Notes: generated by a model not told the origin, from the sequence alone. Shown: positions 10,151 to 21,551, numbered from the stretch's first letter. The stretch is 64,000 nucleotides of DNA from Puccinellia tenuiflora (GCA_012064385.1 QRDG01000415.1:2384160-2448159); one strand, 5' to 3'. A program made the numbers and translations.

Positions 10151-11640
10151 GACGAATATACAAACAATTGTTAGTAGACCACACATATTTTATTCATGGT
10201 ATATATATATATTCTTGTCTCTCTCACACACACATGGTATATAATATATAGTAGCTAGAACACACATATTTTAGTATACCACACATATTTTAATACACAA
10301 AAAAGTCTTTAATTTCTTTAAAATGTGTTTGTGTCCTATATTTAAATTTACACACAAAATTTTTTTGGTTAAATTGAAATATAGTACACAAACACAAACA
10401 CATTTGTTATTCTTTAAAAAAAATTTTGGTTATATTGAAAGAAAAAAATTTCGTTTAAATTTTTTTTGGTTAAATTTAAATATAGAACACAAACACATTT
10501 TAAAGGAATTAAAGACGAATATATACACAATTATTAGTAGACCACACATATTTTATTCATGGTATATATATATATATATTCTTGTCTCTCACACACACAC
10601 ACGGTATATAATATATAGTATCTAGAACACACATATTTTAGTAGACCACACATATTTTAATACACAAAAAAGTCTTTAATTTCTTTAAAATGTGTTTGTG
10701 TTCTATATTTAAATTTACACAATTTTTTTTGGGTTAAATTAAAATATAAAACACAAACACAAACACATTTGTTATTCTTTAAAAAACATTTTTGGTTATA
10801 TTGAAAGAAAAAAATTCATTTTAATTTTTTTGGTTAAATTTAAATATAGAACACAAACACATTTTAAAGAAATTAAAGACGAATATATACACAATTGTTA
10901 GTAGACCACAAATATTTTATTCATGGTATATATATATATTCTTGTCTCTCTCACACTCACACACACACACATGGTATATAATATATAGTAGCTAGAACAC
11001 ACATATTTTAGTAGACCACACATATTTTAATACACAAAAAAGTCTTTAATTTCTTTAAAATGTGTTTGTGTTCTATATTTAAATTTACACAAATTTTTTT
11101 TGGTTAAATTGAAATATAGAACACAAACACAAACACATTTGTTATTCTTTAAAAAAAACATTTTTGGTTATATTGAAAGAAAAAAAATCGTTTAAATGTT
11201 TTTTGGTTAAATTTAAATATAGAACACAAACATATTTTAAAGAAATTAAAGACGAATATATACACAATTGTTAGTAGACCACACATATTTTATTCATGGT
11301 ATATATATATATATTCTTGTCTCTCACACACACACATGGTATATAATATATAGTAGCTAGAACACACATATTTTAGTAGACCACACATATTTTAATACAC
11401 AAAAAAGTCTTTAATTTCTTTAAAATGTGTTTGTGTTCTATATTTAAATTTACACAAATTTTTTTTTGGTTAAATTGAAGTATAGAACACAATCACAAAC
11501 ACATTTGTTATTCTTTAAAAAAACATTTTTGGTTATATTGAAAGAAAAAAATTTCGTTTAAATTTTTTTGGTTAAATTTAAATATAGAACACCAACACAT
11601 TTTAAAGATACACAATTGTTAGTAGACCACACATATTTTA
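10151..11640. repeat. 365-bp AT-rich tandem array in CACTA-1 (about 4 copies)
   Basis: The marker GACGAATATA recurs at 10151, 10514, 10878 and 11251, spacings of 363, 364 and 373 bp, and a truncated fifth start occurs near 11608. Each unit contains a (TA)n run, a CACACA run, and the TTTTTTGGTTAAATT / AACACAAACACATTT block. Units differ by a few substitutions and run-length changes. No coding sequence. Confidence 0.93.
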
Positions 11641-11695
11641 TTCATGCACAAAACATGCATATGCTGCCACTTTTGTATTAATTTCTGCACAGCAA

Positions 11696-12095
11696 TTCTG
11701 TGGCGCATGGAACAAGATGCGCCACAGAAAGAGGCATTTCTGTGGCGCATCTTTTCCATGCGCCACAGAAATGGCTCACTCAATTTTTTGTGCCGGGGCC
11801 CACCCATATTTCTGTGGCGCATGGGTCCAGATGCGCCACAAAAACACATATTTTTGTGGCGCATCCTTCTCCATGCGCCACAAAAAATGTGGGGTAGGCT
11901 GCAATCCAGCCGTTGGTTATGGGGCCCACTAGTTTTCTGTGGCGCATGGGCCCTGGTGCGCCACAGAATAACATAATTCAGTGGTGCATCTCTTAATTAT
12001 GCGCCACAGAAAGGGGAGGATTTCTGTGGCGCACCACCAACGGTGCGCCACAGAATATATTCTGTGGCGCACCGCCACTTTGGTGCGCCACAGAA
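11696..12095. repeat. CACTA-1 right subterminal repeats
   Basis: About twelve further copies of the CTGTGGCGCA motif, mostly as inverted pairs (for example 11697-11728 and 12021-12054), lead up to the right terminus at 12129. Confidence 0.88.
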
Positions 12096-12674
12096 TATCT
12101 ATCCACCTATAGCTAGTTTCCTAGTAGTGCACCTTGGCTGCTCATCCGGTCGGGCCGGTGCCCAAGTCACCATGCCGGGTAATCGCTACCACTTCACTGC
12201 GCCCCGGGTCTCGTTCGACCGACACCACCGAGCCACTTCTTCAACCGACACCTAGGCTACCAAGATACTCCAGGCCGACATAACCTATGTTGGCTGGCCA
12301 GGTTATCCCGGCCGGATCACTCTCCGCACCCGCGCCCGGGCCGGCATACGCAGCGCTTCATCACTCCATAACCGACATAGACGCCCATCAATGGCACGGA
12401 CTATGTCGGTTCTCCTCATCCACTACTCTCCATCCATGCCGGGTCCTGGGACACTCCTAGCTCGGACCGGCATCGTCCGCTGACCAGGCAAACAGATATT
12501 CCCAGGAGATAAAAGCAAAGGATAAGATGACGAAGACAAGGACAGAGCAGTGTGGCTACAGTGCCTATGATGTGACGATAGTACGCCTCCATGACGCATG
12601 CGCAGTGCGGACAAGACCCTAGTAGTCATTCCATGTATAGTGCTTGTGGGCTCCATATGTCCCCTGGGCTCCCC

Positions 12675-12683
12675 TTTATAAGG
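12675..12683 (+). promoter_or_regulatory. TATA box candidate, RLG-B 5' LTR
   Basis: TTTATAAGG lies in the middle of the LTR after a C-rich stretch, at the same place in both LTR copies. This is the expected position of the U3/R promoter of an LTR element. Confidence 0.55.
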
Positions 12684-12997
12684 ATCACCGGGGGTAGCGC
12701 ACAAGGGACACGGGATTGGGGATTCACTTCCCCAACTCATATACGAGCTCTTCTTCCACCTCTAGATAAACAGCACTAGGAGCAACCCTGTAGCTCCGGG
12801 ATACATCATCATATACAGAACAGACAAGCAGGAGTAGGGGTTTACCTCCTCACGAGGGCCCCGAACCTGGGTAAACCGCGTGTGTGCTTCACCTTCTGTG
12901 CGTATTCCTATGCATAATCCCTCCTCGAATCCTGTAGCGTCCATCGGCCCCAAACTTAAGCCTACCCCTAGGCATCTGTTGTTCACCACGGTGACAG

Positions 12998-13015
12998 TTG
13001 GCGCCCACCGTGGGG
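12998..13015 (+). promoter_or_regulatory. RLG-B primer binding site
   Basis: TTGGCGCCCACCGTGGGG starts two bases after the LTR end. The identical 18 bases follow the LTR of RLG-H at 61265, which supports a shared tRNA primer. I have not assigned the tRNA. Confidence 0.85.
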
Positions 13016-13384
13016 ATGGTAGTGGCACTTGCTGGATCAAATTCGGATGGGACCTTCTTCATCAACTCCGGCGAGCTCTGCGGGCTGGGTTCTGCGGTTC
13101 AGCTCTCGGGGCAGCTTCATCAACCTCATCATCATCGATGCCTGTGCGGCGCTTTCGCCGTCCCCCATGAGGCTCGGAGGCTTGACATCGACACGGCCTC
13201 CGCGCGCTTACGCCTTCGTCACCAGCACCGTGCCTGCAACCGGGGACTGCAGCGTCCGTGCCGTTTTCTCCCGCTCAGCCTAGTGGTTCACCATTGTCCG
13301 GTCCTGTGTCGGCCGCGTCCATGCGTGTCTAGGCGCGCACTGCATCCGTGCACGCCTGCGGGCGGCGGGCCGAATCAGAGGTAG
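13016..13384 (+). other. RLG-B leader reading frame next to the primer site
   Basis: An open frame runs from the primer site to a stop at 13382-13384. Near its start the plus-strand frame contains GTFFINSGE followed by LCGL, which resembles GSFIESGE...LCGL at the same place in RLG-H. No gag domain follows. It looks like the remnant of the N-terminal leader of a Tat-type gag, cut off from the rest. Confidence 0.45.
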
Positions 13385-14682
13385 GATGGCCACCGAAGGA
13401 TGTGGCGTCGTAGCTGAGTAAAGTAGAGAAGCTATAGAGAAAAGCTTGTGTCGGCTTTGAAACACAGACCGAGTTAATGAATAGAAGAAAAGAAGAAAGA
13501 TGGATCCCGGCGGGTTAGAGTGTGTCGGTTGAAAAGAGTCAGTTACCGAGATAGAAAAGCCGGCAGTATCATGTTGGGCGTTACATGTATATCGGCTGAG
13601 TGTGCACGCCGAGTAAAAGAAGGGCTCAGATTGAGTCATGCGCCGATATAAAAGCCTAGCCGAGTAAGATGTTATCTCGGCTGAGTTTTGAGGCACCGAC
13701 ATAAGTATCATGTCGGCTGGAACTTGACCAGCTGAGCTAGCTGGGCCAAGATAAAAGCTGGCATATAGCTGCCGAGATAAAATTGCCGACATAGGCAGTA
13801 TGTCGGCCAAAGGGAAATCTGGCATGCTGTTGCCAGAAAAGGTCTACCGAGTCTGGTGCGTGTCGGCGCTGTTTGGTTGGCCCATGCAGGCCTCGCTCGT
13901 CTTTGCATCCGTTTGGACGCCCGGGCCTAACCTACGCTTCTCCGTTCAAGCCCGCATCAACAATGCAATGTAAGTACTTACCATGTACGCTTTTGCACCA
14001 AGCATAAGAGGTTAACCTCGAAAGTTACTCGGGGATTGCCCCTTCGTATTTTTCTTAGATGTTTCCCCGGGAATGAGATGTCTTGACCCGGGGACTGGCC
14101 GGGCAGTCAGCTTTATGTTTTCTCCTAGATAAGAAAAGTAACTCGGGGACTCGGTTGAGACGGAGTCAACATCTTCATGCATAGTTTTGATGCTAGAGTT
14201 AATTTTATCGGGTAATAGAGCTGCTGTTGAGGTTAAATACTTATTATAAATATGCTTGTACTAACATTGTTTGAAAGTATCGGTATTACTGGATGAGAAT
14301 TCATCACCCGGATCATGGTTATATCAGTTATCTCGGACCGCCCAATATATCACGGCATCCCAGGGTCTATCTCAAATCACCATTTATGTCGGTCAGCCAA
14401 AGTATCATGGCATCACCAGCTATCTCCGATCGCCGCTTGTGTCGGCTTGCCAAGTATCACGGCACCATCCGTTATTTCATATTGCCATGTATCAAGGCAC
14501 CATCCGTTATTTCATATCACCAAGTATCTCGGCATCGACAAGTACGTCGGATCGCCACATATCTCGGTTCACCATGTATGCCGGTAAGGCCGGTGGACTT
14601 CATGTCCGAAATGCCAGCAAAAATCTGGTAGACTCCGCATTCATAAACCGACATAGCCAATGTTGGCTCCATTCCAAATCAA

Positions 14683-14812
14683 AACGCAAAGGCAAAAGAG
14701 TTAAAGCCTATATGCATGCCTGGTATCCCCATGAAGGCAAACCATCGAAAGGCGGCATAAACGCAAAGGCAAAAGAGTTAAAGCCTATACGCGTGCCTGC
14801 TATGCCCATGAT
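14683..14812. repeat. 77-bp tandem duplication in RLG-B
   Basis: The phrase ACGCAAAGGCAAAAGAGTT occurs at 14684 and again at 14761, with similar sequence following both copies. A local tandem duplication in the non-coding interior. Confidence 0.8.
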
Positions 14813-14897
14813 GGCAAAAGGCAAATTCAGCCGATGTAGGCTATATGTCGGTCCAGCTCATGCTACCGACATGCGACTTTGGTAATGCCCAGGGAGG

Positions 14898-15135
14898 GCT
14901 ATATGTCGGTCTAGCTCATACTGCCGACATACGACTTCGGTAATGCCCAAGAAGGCTAAAAACCGGTATATGATGATGCCCACGCAGGCTATATGTCGGT
15001 CCAGCTCATGCTGCCGACATACGACTTCAGTAATGCCCAGGAAGGCTAAAAACCGGTATATGATAATGCCCACGCAGGCTATATGTCGGTCCAGCTCATG
15101 CTGTTGACATACGACTTCGATAACACCCGAGTTGG
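14898..15135. repeat. 90-bp tandem repeat in RLG-B (about 2.6 units)
   Basis: Units start at GCTATATGTCGG at 14898, 14988 and 15078, exactly 90 bp apart, and a partial unit precedes them at 14840. Each contains TATGTCGGT and its near complement CCGACATA, so each unit could form a small stem. Confidence 0.9.
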
Positions 15136-15351
15136 CTATAAACCAACATATGACAGTGGTCATAAAGGCTATATGTCAATTCAGCCCACGCAGGCAATAT
15201 ATATACACCGACGTAGCCCATGTAGGCTTGCCCAGATTGGTTATATAGTTGTTCAAGCCCATGTAGGCTATGTTTCGATATCAACTCCGCGATACCTAAA
15301 TTGGATAGCCTATGCGCGAATCTACGATTCCCACATAGCCTCGGGGACTAC

Positions 15352-16416
15352 TGTCGGGGATGTAACCCCGGGTACTTCAGAGTTGGTAGTCTATTGGTAC
15401 AGTTGAAGGAAGAGACAACAAACAAATACGTATAAGATAAAGGAAAAGCAGAAGAGGGCAGCCTGAGCCGACATTGGCATGGCCCAGGACGACATTCCAG
15501 ATGTTGATCCGACATAGGGTTATGTCGGCAGCACCACTCCCGGGTTGACCCACCTTGGCTGCTCATCCGGCCGGGCCGGTGCCCAAGTCACCATGCCAGG
15601 TAATCGCTACCACTTCACTGCACCCCGGGTCTCGTTCGACCGACACCACCGAGCCACTTCTTCAACCGACACCCAGGCTGCCAAGATACTCTAGGCCGAC
15701 ATAACCTATGTCGGTTGGCCAGGTTATCCCGGCCGGCTCACTCTCCGCTCCCGCGCCTAGGCCGGCATACGCAGCGCTTCATCACTCCATAACCGACATA
15801 TATGCCCATCAATGGCACGGACTATGTCGGTTCTCCTCATCCACTACTCTCCATCCATGCCGAGTCCTGGGACGCTCCTAGCTCGAACCGGCATCGTCCG
15901 CTGACCAGGTAGACAGATATTCCCAGGAGATAAAGCAAAGGATAAGATGACGAAGACAAGGACAGAGCAGCGTGGCTACAGTGCCTATGATATGACGACA
16001 GTACGCCTGCATGACGCGTGCGCAGTGCGGACAAGACCCCAGTAGTCATTCCATGTATAGTGCTTGTGGGCTCCATATGTCCCCTGGGCTCCCCTTTATA
16101 AGGAGCACCAGGGGTAGCGCACAAGGGATAGGGGATCGGGGATTCACTTCCCCAGCTCATATACGAGCTCTTCTTCCTCCTCTAGATAAACAGCTCTAGG
16201 AGCAACCTTGTAGATCCGGGATACATCATCATATACAGAACAAACAAGCAGGAGTAGGGGTTTACCTCCTCACGAGGGCCCCGAACCTGGGTAAACCGCG
16301 TGTGTGCTTCACCTTCTGTATGTATTCCTGCGCATAATCCCTCCCCGAATCCTCTAGCGTCCATCGGCCCCAAACTTAAGCCTACCCCTAGGCATCTGTT
16401 GTTCACCACCACGACA
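15352..16416 (+). repeat. RLG-B 3' LTR (1065 bp)
   Basis: Complete LTR, TGTCGGGG to GACA, with a TATA-like TTTATAAGG at 16095-16103. It provides the uninterrupted reference that fixes the CACTA-1 insertion point in the other copy. Confidence 0.93.
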
Positions 16417-16421
16417 GTGTT
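16417..16421. repeat. TSD GTGTT, right copy (RLG-B)
   Basis: Matches 4221-4225; RLG-A sequence resumes at 16422. Confidence 0.92.
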
Positions 16422-17848
16422 TGAAGCAGACATCTAACAATAACCAGTAACAAAACAACATAAGACATTTACCAGTCATAACCATAAAAACTCTACACCG
16501 TCTCCCTTGTTGACCAAACAATTCTTTTGATGGAAAGATTAGCACTATGAATTAACAACTGTGAAAAACCACATAATTTTAAGCTTTCAACAATATTTCT
16601 TTAATAATCAATTCCACTCAAATAACCAACAATTTTAAGCATTCAACTTAACATCTCAAAACAATTTAGAAGCATCAAGTATCCATACCATGATCTACAA
16701 AACTATGCAGGCTTTTCATTTTATTCTATCATCACACAAACAGCATTCTGTCGCATTGACAATTCAAGCAATTTTTCAACAACAACTCTCTAACAAGTAT
16801 AAGTGAACAACAAGAGAGTTCAACTTAACAACTAGCAGCTCTAAAACAAGATAAAAGCTAAAAGAGAGAGCTTACTAGAAAACAGACAGTAGCTAAGAAT
16901 ACTCAAAAAGATATAAGCGAAGCAAAAGAGTATTCAAACGAAAAAGCGGAGCGTGTCTCTCTCCCACACAAATAAAGCTAGGATCCAACAAAGATATGAC
17001 CAGAAAACAAACAAACAAAACTGAAAGTAAAAAGATGCTCCAAGCATAGCACATAATATGTAAAGTGATAAAAACGAAGTTCAACGAAGATGACCTTATG
17101 ATAGTCGATGAAGATGAGGGGATGCCTTGGGCATCCCCAAGCTTTGACTCTTGATAGTTCTTGATATTCAGAGGGGGTGCCATGGGGGCATCCCCAATCT
17201 TGAGCTCTGATCCATCCTCGATTTCTTCATGTTCCTCTCCTTTGGAACTTAAAAACTCCCTTCACACAAACTTCTCATAATTTGATTAGAGGGTTAGTGC
17301 TCATAAATTAAAATGCACATGTGTTTAAACTCATGACAAATTGCAAACAAACTTCATTGGGAATTAGCTACTGTTTACTAAGCCTCAATGTGGCACTCTA
17401 CCCCTAGAGTATCACATATGATGATGGTAAAGAGACAAATGCAAAATAAAAGCAGAATCTGTCAAAATCTGAACAGTCTGTAAAGATTGAATTTTTCGAG
17501 GCACTTCTGCAGCTCAAATCAAAAAACTTAAAACTAACGAAAGATATATAAAGCATCAGGCTTTCTGTAAAAAGTATCAGAAAAATATAAAAGTCTGGCG
17601 ATTTTAGGATTTTCGTGCAACAGGCGCACAGAATCTGTTTTGGACAGCAACACAATACCTCGCACTTTCAATGCATTAGAGGCTAAACTTGGCAGAAAAA
17701 ACCAAACTAAAAAGATACAATGAAGTTGCTACAGAGCTAATAACTTCATGACTCAAGAAAATAAAATAGAAAACTGAAAATAAAAGATGGGTTGCCTCCC
17801 AACAAGCGTTTTTCTTTAACGCCTTTTAGCTAGGGGCAATGCCAAATA
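16422..17848 (-). other. RLG-A interior without pol
   Basis: About 1.4 kb that continues 4220 leftwards in the original element. On the minus strand it begins after the protease with the phrase GTTGGGAGGCAACCC (near 17790), common after the coding region of Triticeae Athila-type elements, and then is AT-rich. GGGGATGC phrases near 17125 and 17190 resemble spare polypurine tracts. No reverse transcriptase or integrase motifs are present. Confidence 0.65.
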
Positions 17849-18289
17849 TCAAGTTTTTTCAGAGGCCTTTGCAACATCAAGAGCATAGCTTGACCTTATG
17901 ATTGATTCAAAAGGAAACTTCTTTCTCTTTCTAGGGAAGTGTTCCATACCTTTTTTAAGGGGGAACTGAAACCTTATATTTCCCTCTTTCATATCAATAA
18001 TAGCACCAACAGTTCTCAAAAACGGCCTTCCCAAAATAATTGGACAAGAAGCATTGCACTCAATATCCATAACAATATAATGAATGGTAACATAATTATC
18101 ATTAACAACAATAAGGACATCATCAACTCTACCCAAAGGTTTCTTTTTAGAAGAATCAGCAAGATGAACATTTAAATAGCACTCTTCCAAAGGATTTAAA
18201 TCAAGCATATTATAGAAACTTTTAGGCATAACAGAAACACTTGCACCAAGATCACATAAAGCATTGAAATCAAAGTCATTTATTTTCAT
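17849..18289 (-). pseudogene. RLG-A aspartic protease domain
   Basis: A 146-residue open segment with the catalytic DLGAS motif near its start, followed by ILGRPFL, the flap/hydrophobic pair of retroviral-type aspartic proteases. In an intact element this domain would cut the Gag-Pol polyprotein inside the particle. It is cut off from gag by disrupted frames at about 18300-18500, and there is no pol after it, so it is a fragment. Confidence 0.85.
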
Positions 18290-18504
18290 ATTAATAGTGG
18301 GTTCCCAACCATCTTCTAACTTCCTAGGGATAGAGGTTTCAAGATTAAGTTTTTCTTCCCTAGCCTTGATAAGAGCATCGGTAATGTGTTTGTAAAGGCA
18401 AGATTTATTTTACTAGCATCCGGTGTCTTAGCAAGTTTTTGTAGGAACTTAATGACTTCAGTAAGATTGCAATTATCAAATCAATTTAATCATATTTAAA
18501 TAAA

Positions 18505-19800
18505 CTAGGAGGATCCTCTAGTGGTTTGGATAGTATAAACTTTAACAGTTTTCCTATTCATTTCAGCAATTCTAGCTTCTTCAGCCTCTCTAGCCCACCT
18601 AGCTTTCAAGAGAGCCATCATCCTTTCATTTTCATTAATTTGAAGAGAGATAGAATTTAAAGATTCAGTATGTTTGTATTGATTTGGAGTGGTTCTAATT
18701 TTCAAAATTTCAACATCATGAGCAAGAACGTCTACTTTAGAGACTAGACTATCCAGTTTTTCCAACTTCACTTCAACAGTTTTGTCAAAAGCTTTTTGCG
18801 AAGTGATAAATTCCTTTAAAACATTTTCAAGATCAGAGGACACATTCTTATTAGGATAATAAGAATTACCATAGGAATTACCATAAAAGTTGCCATTATT
18901 GGGAGGGTAAGGCTTATAGTTGTTACTACCAAAATTATTTCGATAAGCATTATTGTTGAAGTTGTTTCTATTAAGAAAATTAACATCAACCTGATCCTTT
19001 TCTTGGGCAATTAATGAAGCAAGTGGAACATTATTAGGATCAATATTATACTGATTGGTAGCAAGCATAGACATAATCATATCAACCTTATCACTCTAAG
19101 AGGAGATTTCCTCAACAGAATTTACCTTCTTACCACTTGGAGCTCATTCGGTGTACCATTGTGAATAATTTGTCATCATCTCATCCAAGAGTTTAGTTGC
19201 TGCACATAATGTTGTTGACATGAAGGTGCCTCCCGCGGCCGAGTCCAAAAGGTTCCTTGAAGAAACATGCAAACCTGCATAAAAAGTTTGGATAACCATC
19301 CACATAGTTAATCCATGCGTCGGACAATTCTTAACCATAGATTTCATTCTCTCCCAAGCTTGAGCAACATGTTCATTATCAAATTTTCTAAAGTTCATAA
19401 TGTTACTCCTTAGTTGTTGATTTTAGCAGGTGGATAATATTTTCCAATAAAAGCATCTTTGCATTTAATCCAAGAATCAATGCTATTTTTAGGCAAAGAC
19501 AAATAACCATTCTTTTGCTCTCCCTCTCAAAGACAAAGGGAAAAGTTTCAGTTTTATAATGTCACTTTCTACCTCTTTATACTTTTGCATATCACATAAC
19601 TCAACAAAGTTATTTAAATGGGAGGCGGCACCATCAGTACTAGCACCAGAAAATTGCTCTTTCATAACAAGATTTAGCAAGGCAGGTTTAATTTCATAAG
19701 ATTCCGCTTTAGTACTGGGTGGAGCAATTGGAGAGCATATGAAATCGTTGTTATTAGTGCTAGTAAAGTCACATAACTTGGTGTTTTCAGTAGAAGACAT
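18505..19800 (-). pseudogene. RLG-A gag, disrupted
   Basis: The likely start is the ATG at 19800 on the minus strand (about 165 bp after the primer site). The capsid-like region follows (LNNFVELC...LRGRAKEWL) and continues in other frames: a frameshift near 19495, another before 19398, and in-frame stops at 19146-19144 and about 19099. The C-terminal part is Asn/Tyr-rich (18900-19000) and then predicted coiled coil (18600-18830). The encoded protein would have formed the virus-like particle core. Similar layout to the gag of RLG-F but with less similarity in the N-terminal half. Confidence 0.82.
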
Positions 19801-19963
19801 AACGATAAGATAAAATAACAAGAAAGGAATAATGACTACACTAATTTTTTTGGGTTTTAAAATTTTGAAACAGGAAAATAAACTAAAGAAGATATAAAGC
19901 AAACAAGACAAAAACAAAGTAGAGAGATGAGAGTATTAGACTCCCCTTGTTGTAGCTCCAAAG

Positions 19964-19981
19964 TCCCTGGCAACGGCGCCA
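19964..19981 (-). promoter_or_regulatory. RLG-A primer binding site (tRNA-Asp type)
   Basis: On the minus strand TGGCGCCGTTGCCAGGGA lies 10 bases inside the 5' LTR. It differs by one base from the site of RLG-F at 56562. Complementarity to the 3' end of plant tRNA-Asp is established for Athila-like elements. Confidence 0.88.
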
Positions 19982-19991
19982 GAAAAGAGCT

Positions 19992-21551
19992 TGCTGATGT
20001 ATTAAAATAAGTTGGGTGGTGCCCCAAGCGAAGGTGGAATTGCAGCTAGTAGCAGTTTTCCCTCATTTAACGAACCGAGGTTTATTGAACCAGTAGGACT
20101 TTCAAATCAACAACGAGGTGAATGTTGAAGATCTATGGCGCTTGACCTTCAACAGACGTGGACTTGCACACACTCAACCAAAATACTTTGCCCCCAACGG
20201 CGGAAAGGTTGTCAATCTTTCCGGTCTCGCAGAAAACAAAGCGGTTAATTGTATGATGAAATAGATGAAATATGAAAAGTGACCAGAGGAGTAATGATGA
20301 TTAAAAGAAAGTAAATGAGGTTGTAAACAATGTAAAAAGATGGACCGGGGGGCATGGGTTCACTAGTGGAGTCTCTCAAGGAAATAAAATATGCGTGTGA
20401 TGGGTGAACGAATTACAGCTAGCCAATTGACAAGATCATGACACAAACCCAATTTAGCTATGACAAAAAGGACATGATAATATTTTATGGAGGAATCATG
20501 ACAAGGAACAAAGACTGTTGAGGCCAACTGCGTCTTTGTCTAAAAAGTCCACCGTGGGATCGCTATCCAGCCTGTCACCCAACGGTATTAAGTTGCAAGC
20601 AACAGACAATTGCATTAAGTAAAGTGCATGAAGTAAGCAATACTAATATTAAAAGAGACATTAACACCGCTGTTTTACCCTTAGTAGCAACAGCACACCC
20701 TCGCCCTTAGACGTTTTTGTCACTCGTGCCCAGGAACAAAAGGGGGCATGAACCCACTATCTAGCATAAATACCCTCTCTTGGAGATACACACAATCACT
20801 TGGCCAAAGTAACTATGCACATCGGAGAGCATGCAAGAACATAAATTACTCATATAAGAATCATGCACAATCTGAACATAACTTCATAATCCATCGGATC
20901 CCAGAAAACAGCTCACAAGATCATAAGACATGAAGCACAAGAGAGAGAGACTACCAACTAGCTACTGCCATGGACCCGTAGTCCAAGGTGAGACTACTCA
21001 CAAATCATCCCGGAGGAAGGCATGACGATGAAGAGCCCTCCGGGATCGATCTCCCCTCCGGCAGAGTGCCGGGATCAACTTCAGATTGGACCCCGAACTA
21101 GGGTTTTCGGTGACGGCGCGTCGGGGTCGAGTTTCTGGAAAATAATGGCTGCCTCGACGTTTTTAGGTCAGATAGCAATTTATAGGCGTCGGAGGGCGTC
21201 GAGGCGAGGTCCCAGGGGTAGGGGCGGGCCCCACCCGCGGGTGACCCCCAGGCCGCGGCAGGGGGGCGCCTCTGCCCTGTGGGCCTCCCCTCCGGCTCTC
21301 CTTCGGACTGGTACTTCGTCGTGGCAAATAAAAATTCCCCGTAAATTTCCAGCGCGATCCGAGAATATTTCCAGAAGTAAATTTCTGAAACAAAAAGACA
21401 GCAAAAACAGGGAACTGGCACTGGGCATCTTGTCAATAGGTTAGTTCGAAAAAATGCATAAAAATGATATAATTGACAGTAAAAACATGTGACAATATCA
21501 CAAAACTAGCATGGATCACTAAAAAATTATAGATACGTTTGAGACGTATCA
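19992..21551 (-). repeat. RLG-A 5' LTR (1560 bp)
   Basis: Pairs with 1550-3121. The outer (plus-strand right) end reads GACGTATCA and abuts TSD CTCAG at 21552-21556. A GC-rich block (about 21080-21300) with CCCCACCCGCGGGTG is common to both LTRs. Confidence 0.93.

Larger units (their letters stand above)
4427..12129 (-). mobile_element. CACTA-1 transposon (7.7 kb), lacking a recognisable TnpD transposase
   Basis: Ends are CACTACTAGGAAAC and its complement GTTTCCTAGTAGTG (with an offset of a few bases), flanked by CAC. Subterminal regions are packed with CTGTGGCGCA / TGCGCCACAG palindromes at 4446-4690, 9925-10010 and 11696-12095. One multi-exon gene lies on the minus strand (8950-5025). A catalytic DDE/TnpD-type transposase gene is not found; 10150-11640 is instead a tandem array. 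It therefore probably depended on another element for movement. Confidence 0.93.
4226..12996 (+). repeat. RLG-B 5' LTR, interrupted by CACTA-1
   Basis: LTR sequence lies at 4226-4426 and 12133-12996. It matches 15352-16416 closely, with isolated substitutions and single-base indels, which indicates a fairly recent insertion. The end at 12996 is fixed by the switch to primer-site sequence at 12997. Confidence 0.92.
13385..15351 (+). other. RLG-B non-coding interior with polypurine tract
   Basis: No coding sequence is recognised. The region is full of TATGTCGG and CCGACATA phrases and two kinds of local repeat. The last bases, TCGGGGACTAC (15341-15351), abut the right LTR and serve as the polypurine tract. 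Confidence 0.7.
4226..16416 (+). mobile_element. RLG-B: coding-poor Tat-like LTR retrotransposon
   Basis: Two LTRs, each 1065 bp after CACTA-1 is removed (4226-4426 plus 12133-12996; and 15352-16416), begin TGTCGGGG and end in GACA. The primer site GTTGGCGCCCACCGTGGGG follows the left LTR; the same site occurs in RLG-H, which has a Tat-type gag. The 2.35-kb interior (12997-15351) has no gag or pol, only a short conserved leader frame and repeats, so the element is a non-autonomous derivative that would rely on a related element. TSD GTGTT. Confidence 0.92.
1550..21551 (-). mobile_element. RLG-A: Athila-like Ty3/gypsy LTR retrotransposon
   Basis: A complete nested element about 7.8 kb long once RLG-B is subtracted. 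LTRs lie at 1550-3121 (3') and 19992-21551 (5'), with TGATAC...CATCAGCA termini in element orientation. The primer site is at 19981-19964, the polypurine tract next to 3122, and the TSD is CTCAG. The interior encodes only degraded gag and an aspartic protease; reverse transcriptase and integrase are absent between the protease (17849) and the 3' LTR. It was therefore either non-autonomous or internally deleted. The lineage call rests on the tRNA-Asp-type primer site and the DLGAS protease. Confidence 0.93.

Noticed and set aside
9488..10186. Several 130-230 aa Arg/Pro/Ala-rich frames on both strands
   Set aside because: Simultaneous openness in several frames is caused by GC-rich low-complexity sequence; there is no conserved domain.
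4446..12095. Regularly spaced palindromes resembling a CRISPR array
   Set aside because: Repeats occur in both orientations with variable spacing, sit at transposon ends and in a plant genome; they are CACTA subterminal motifs.
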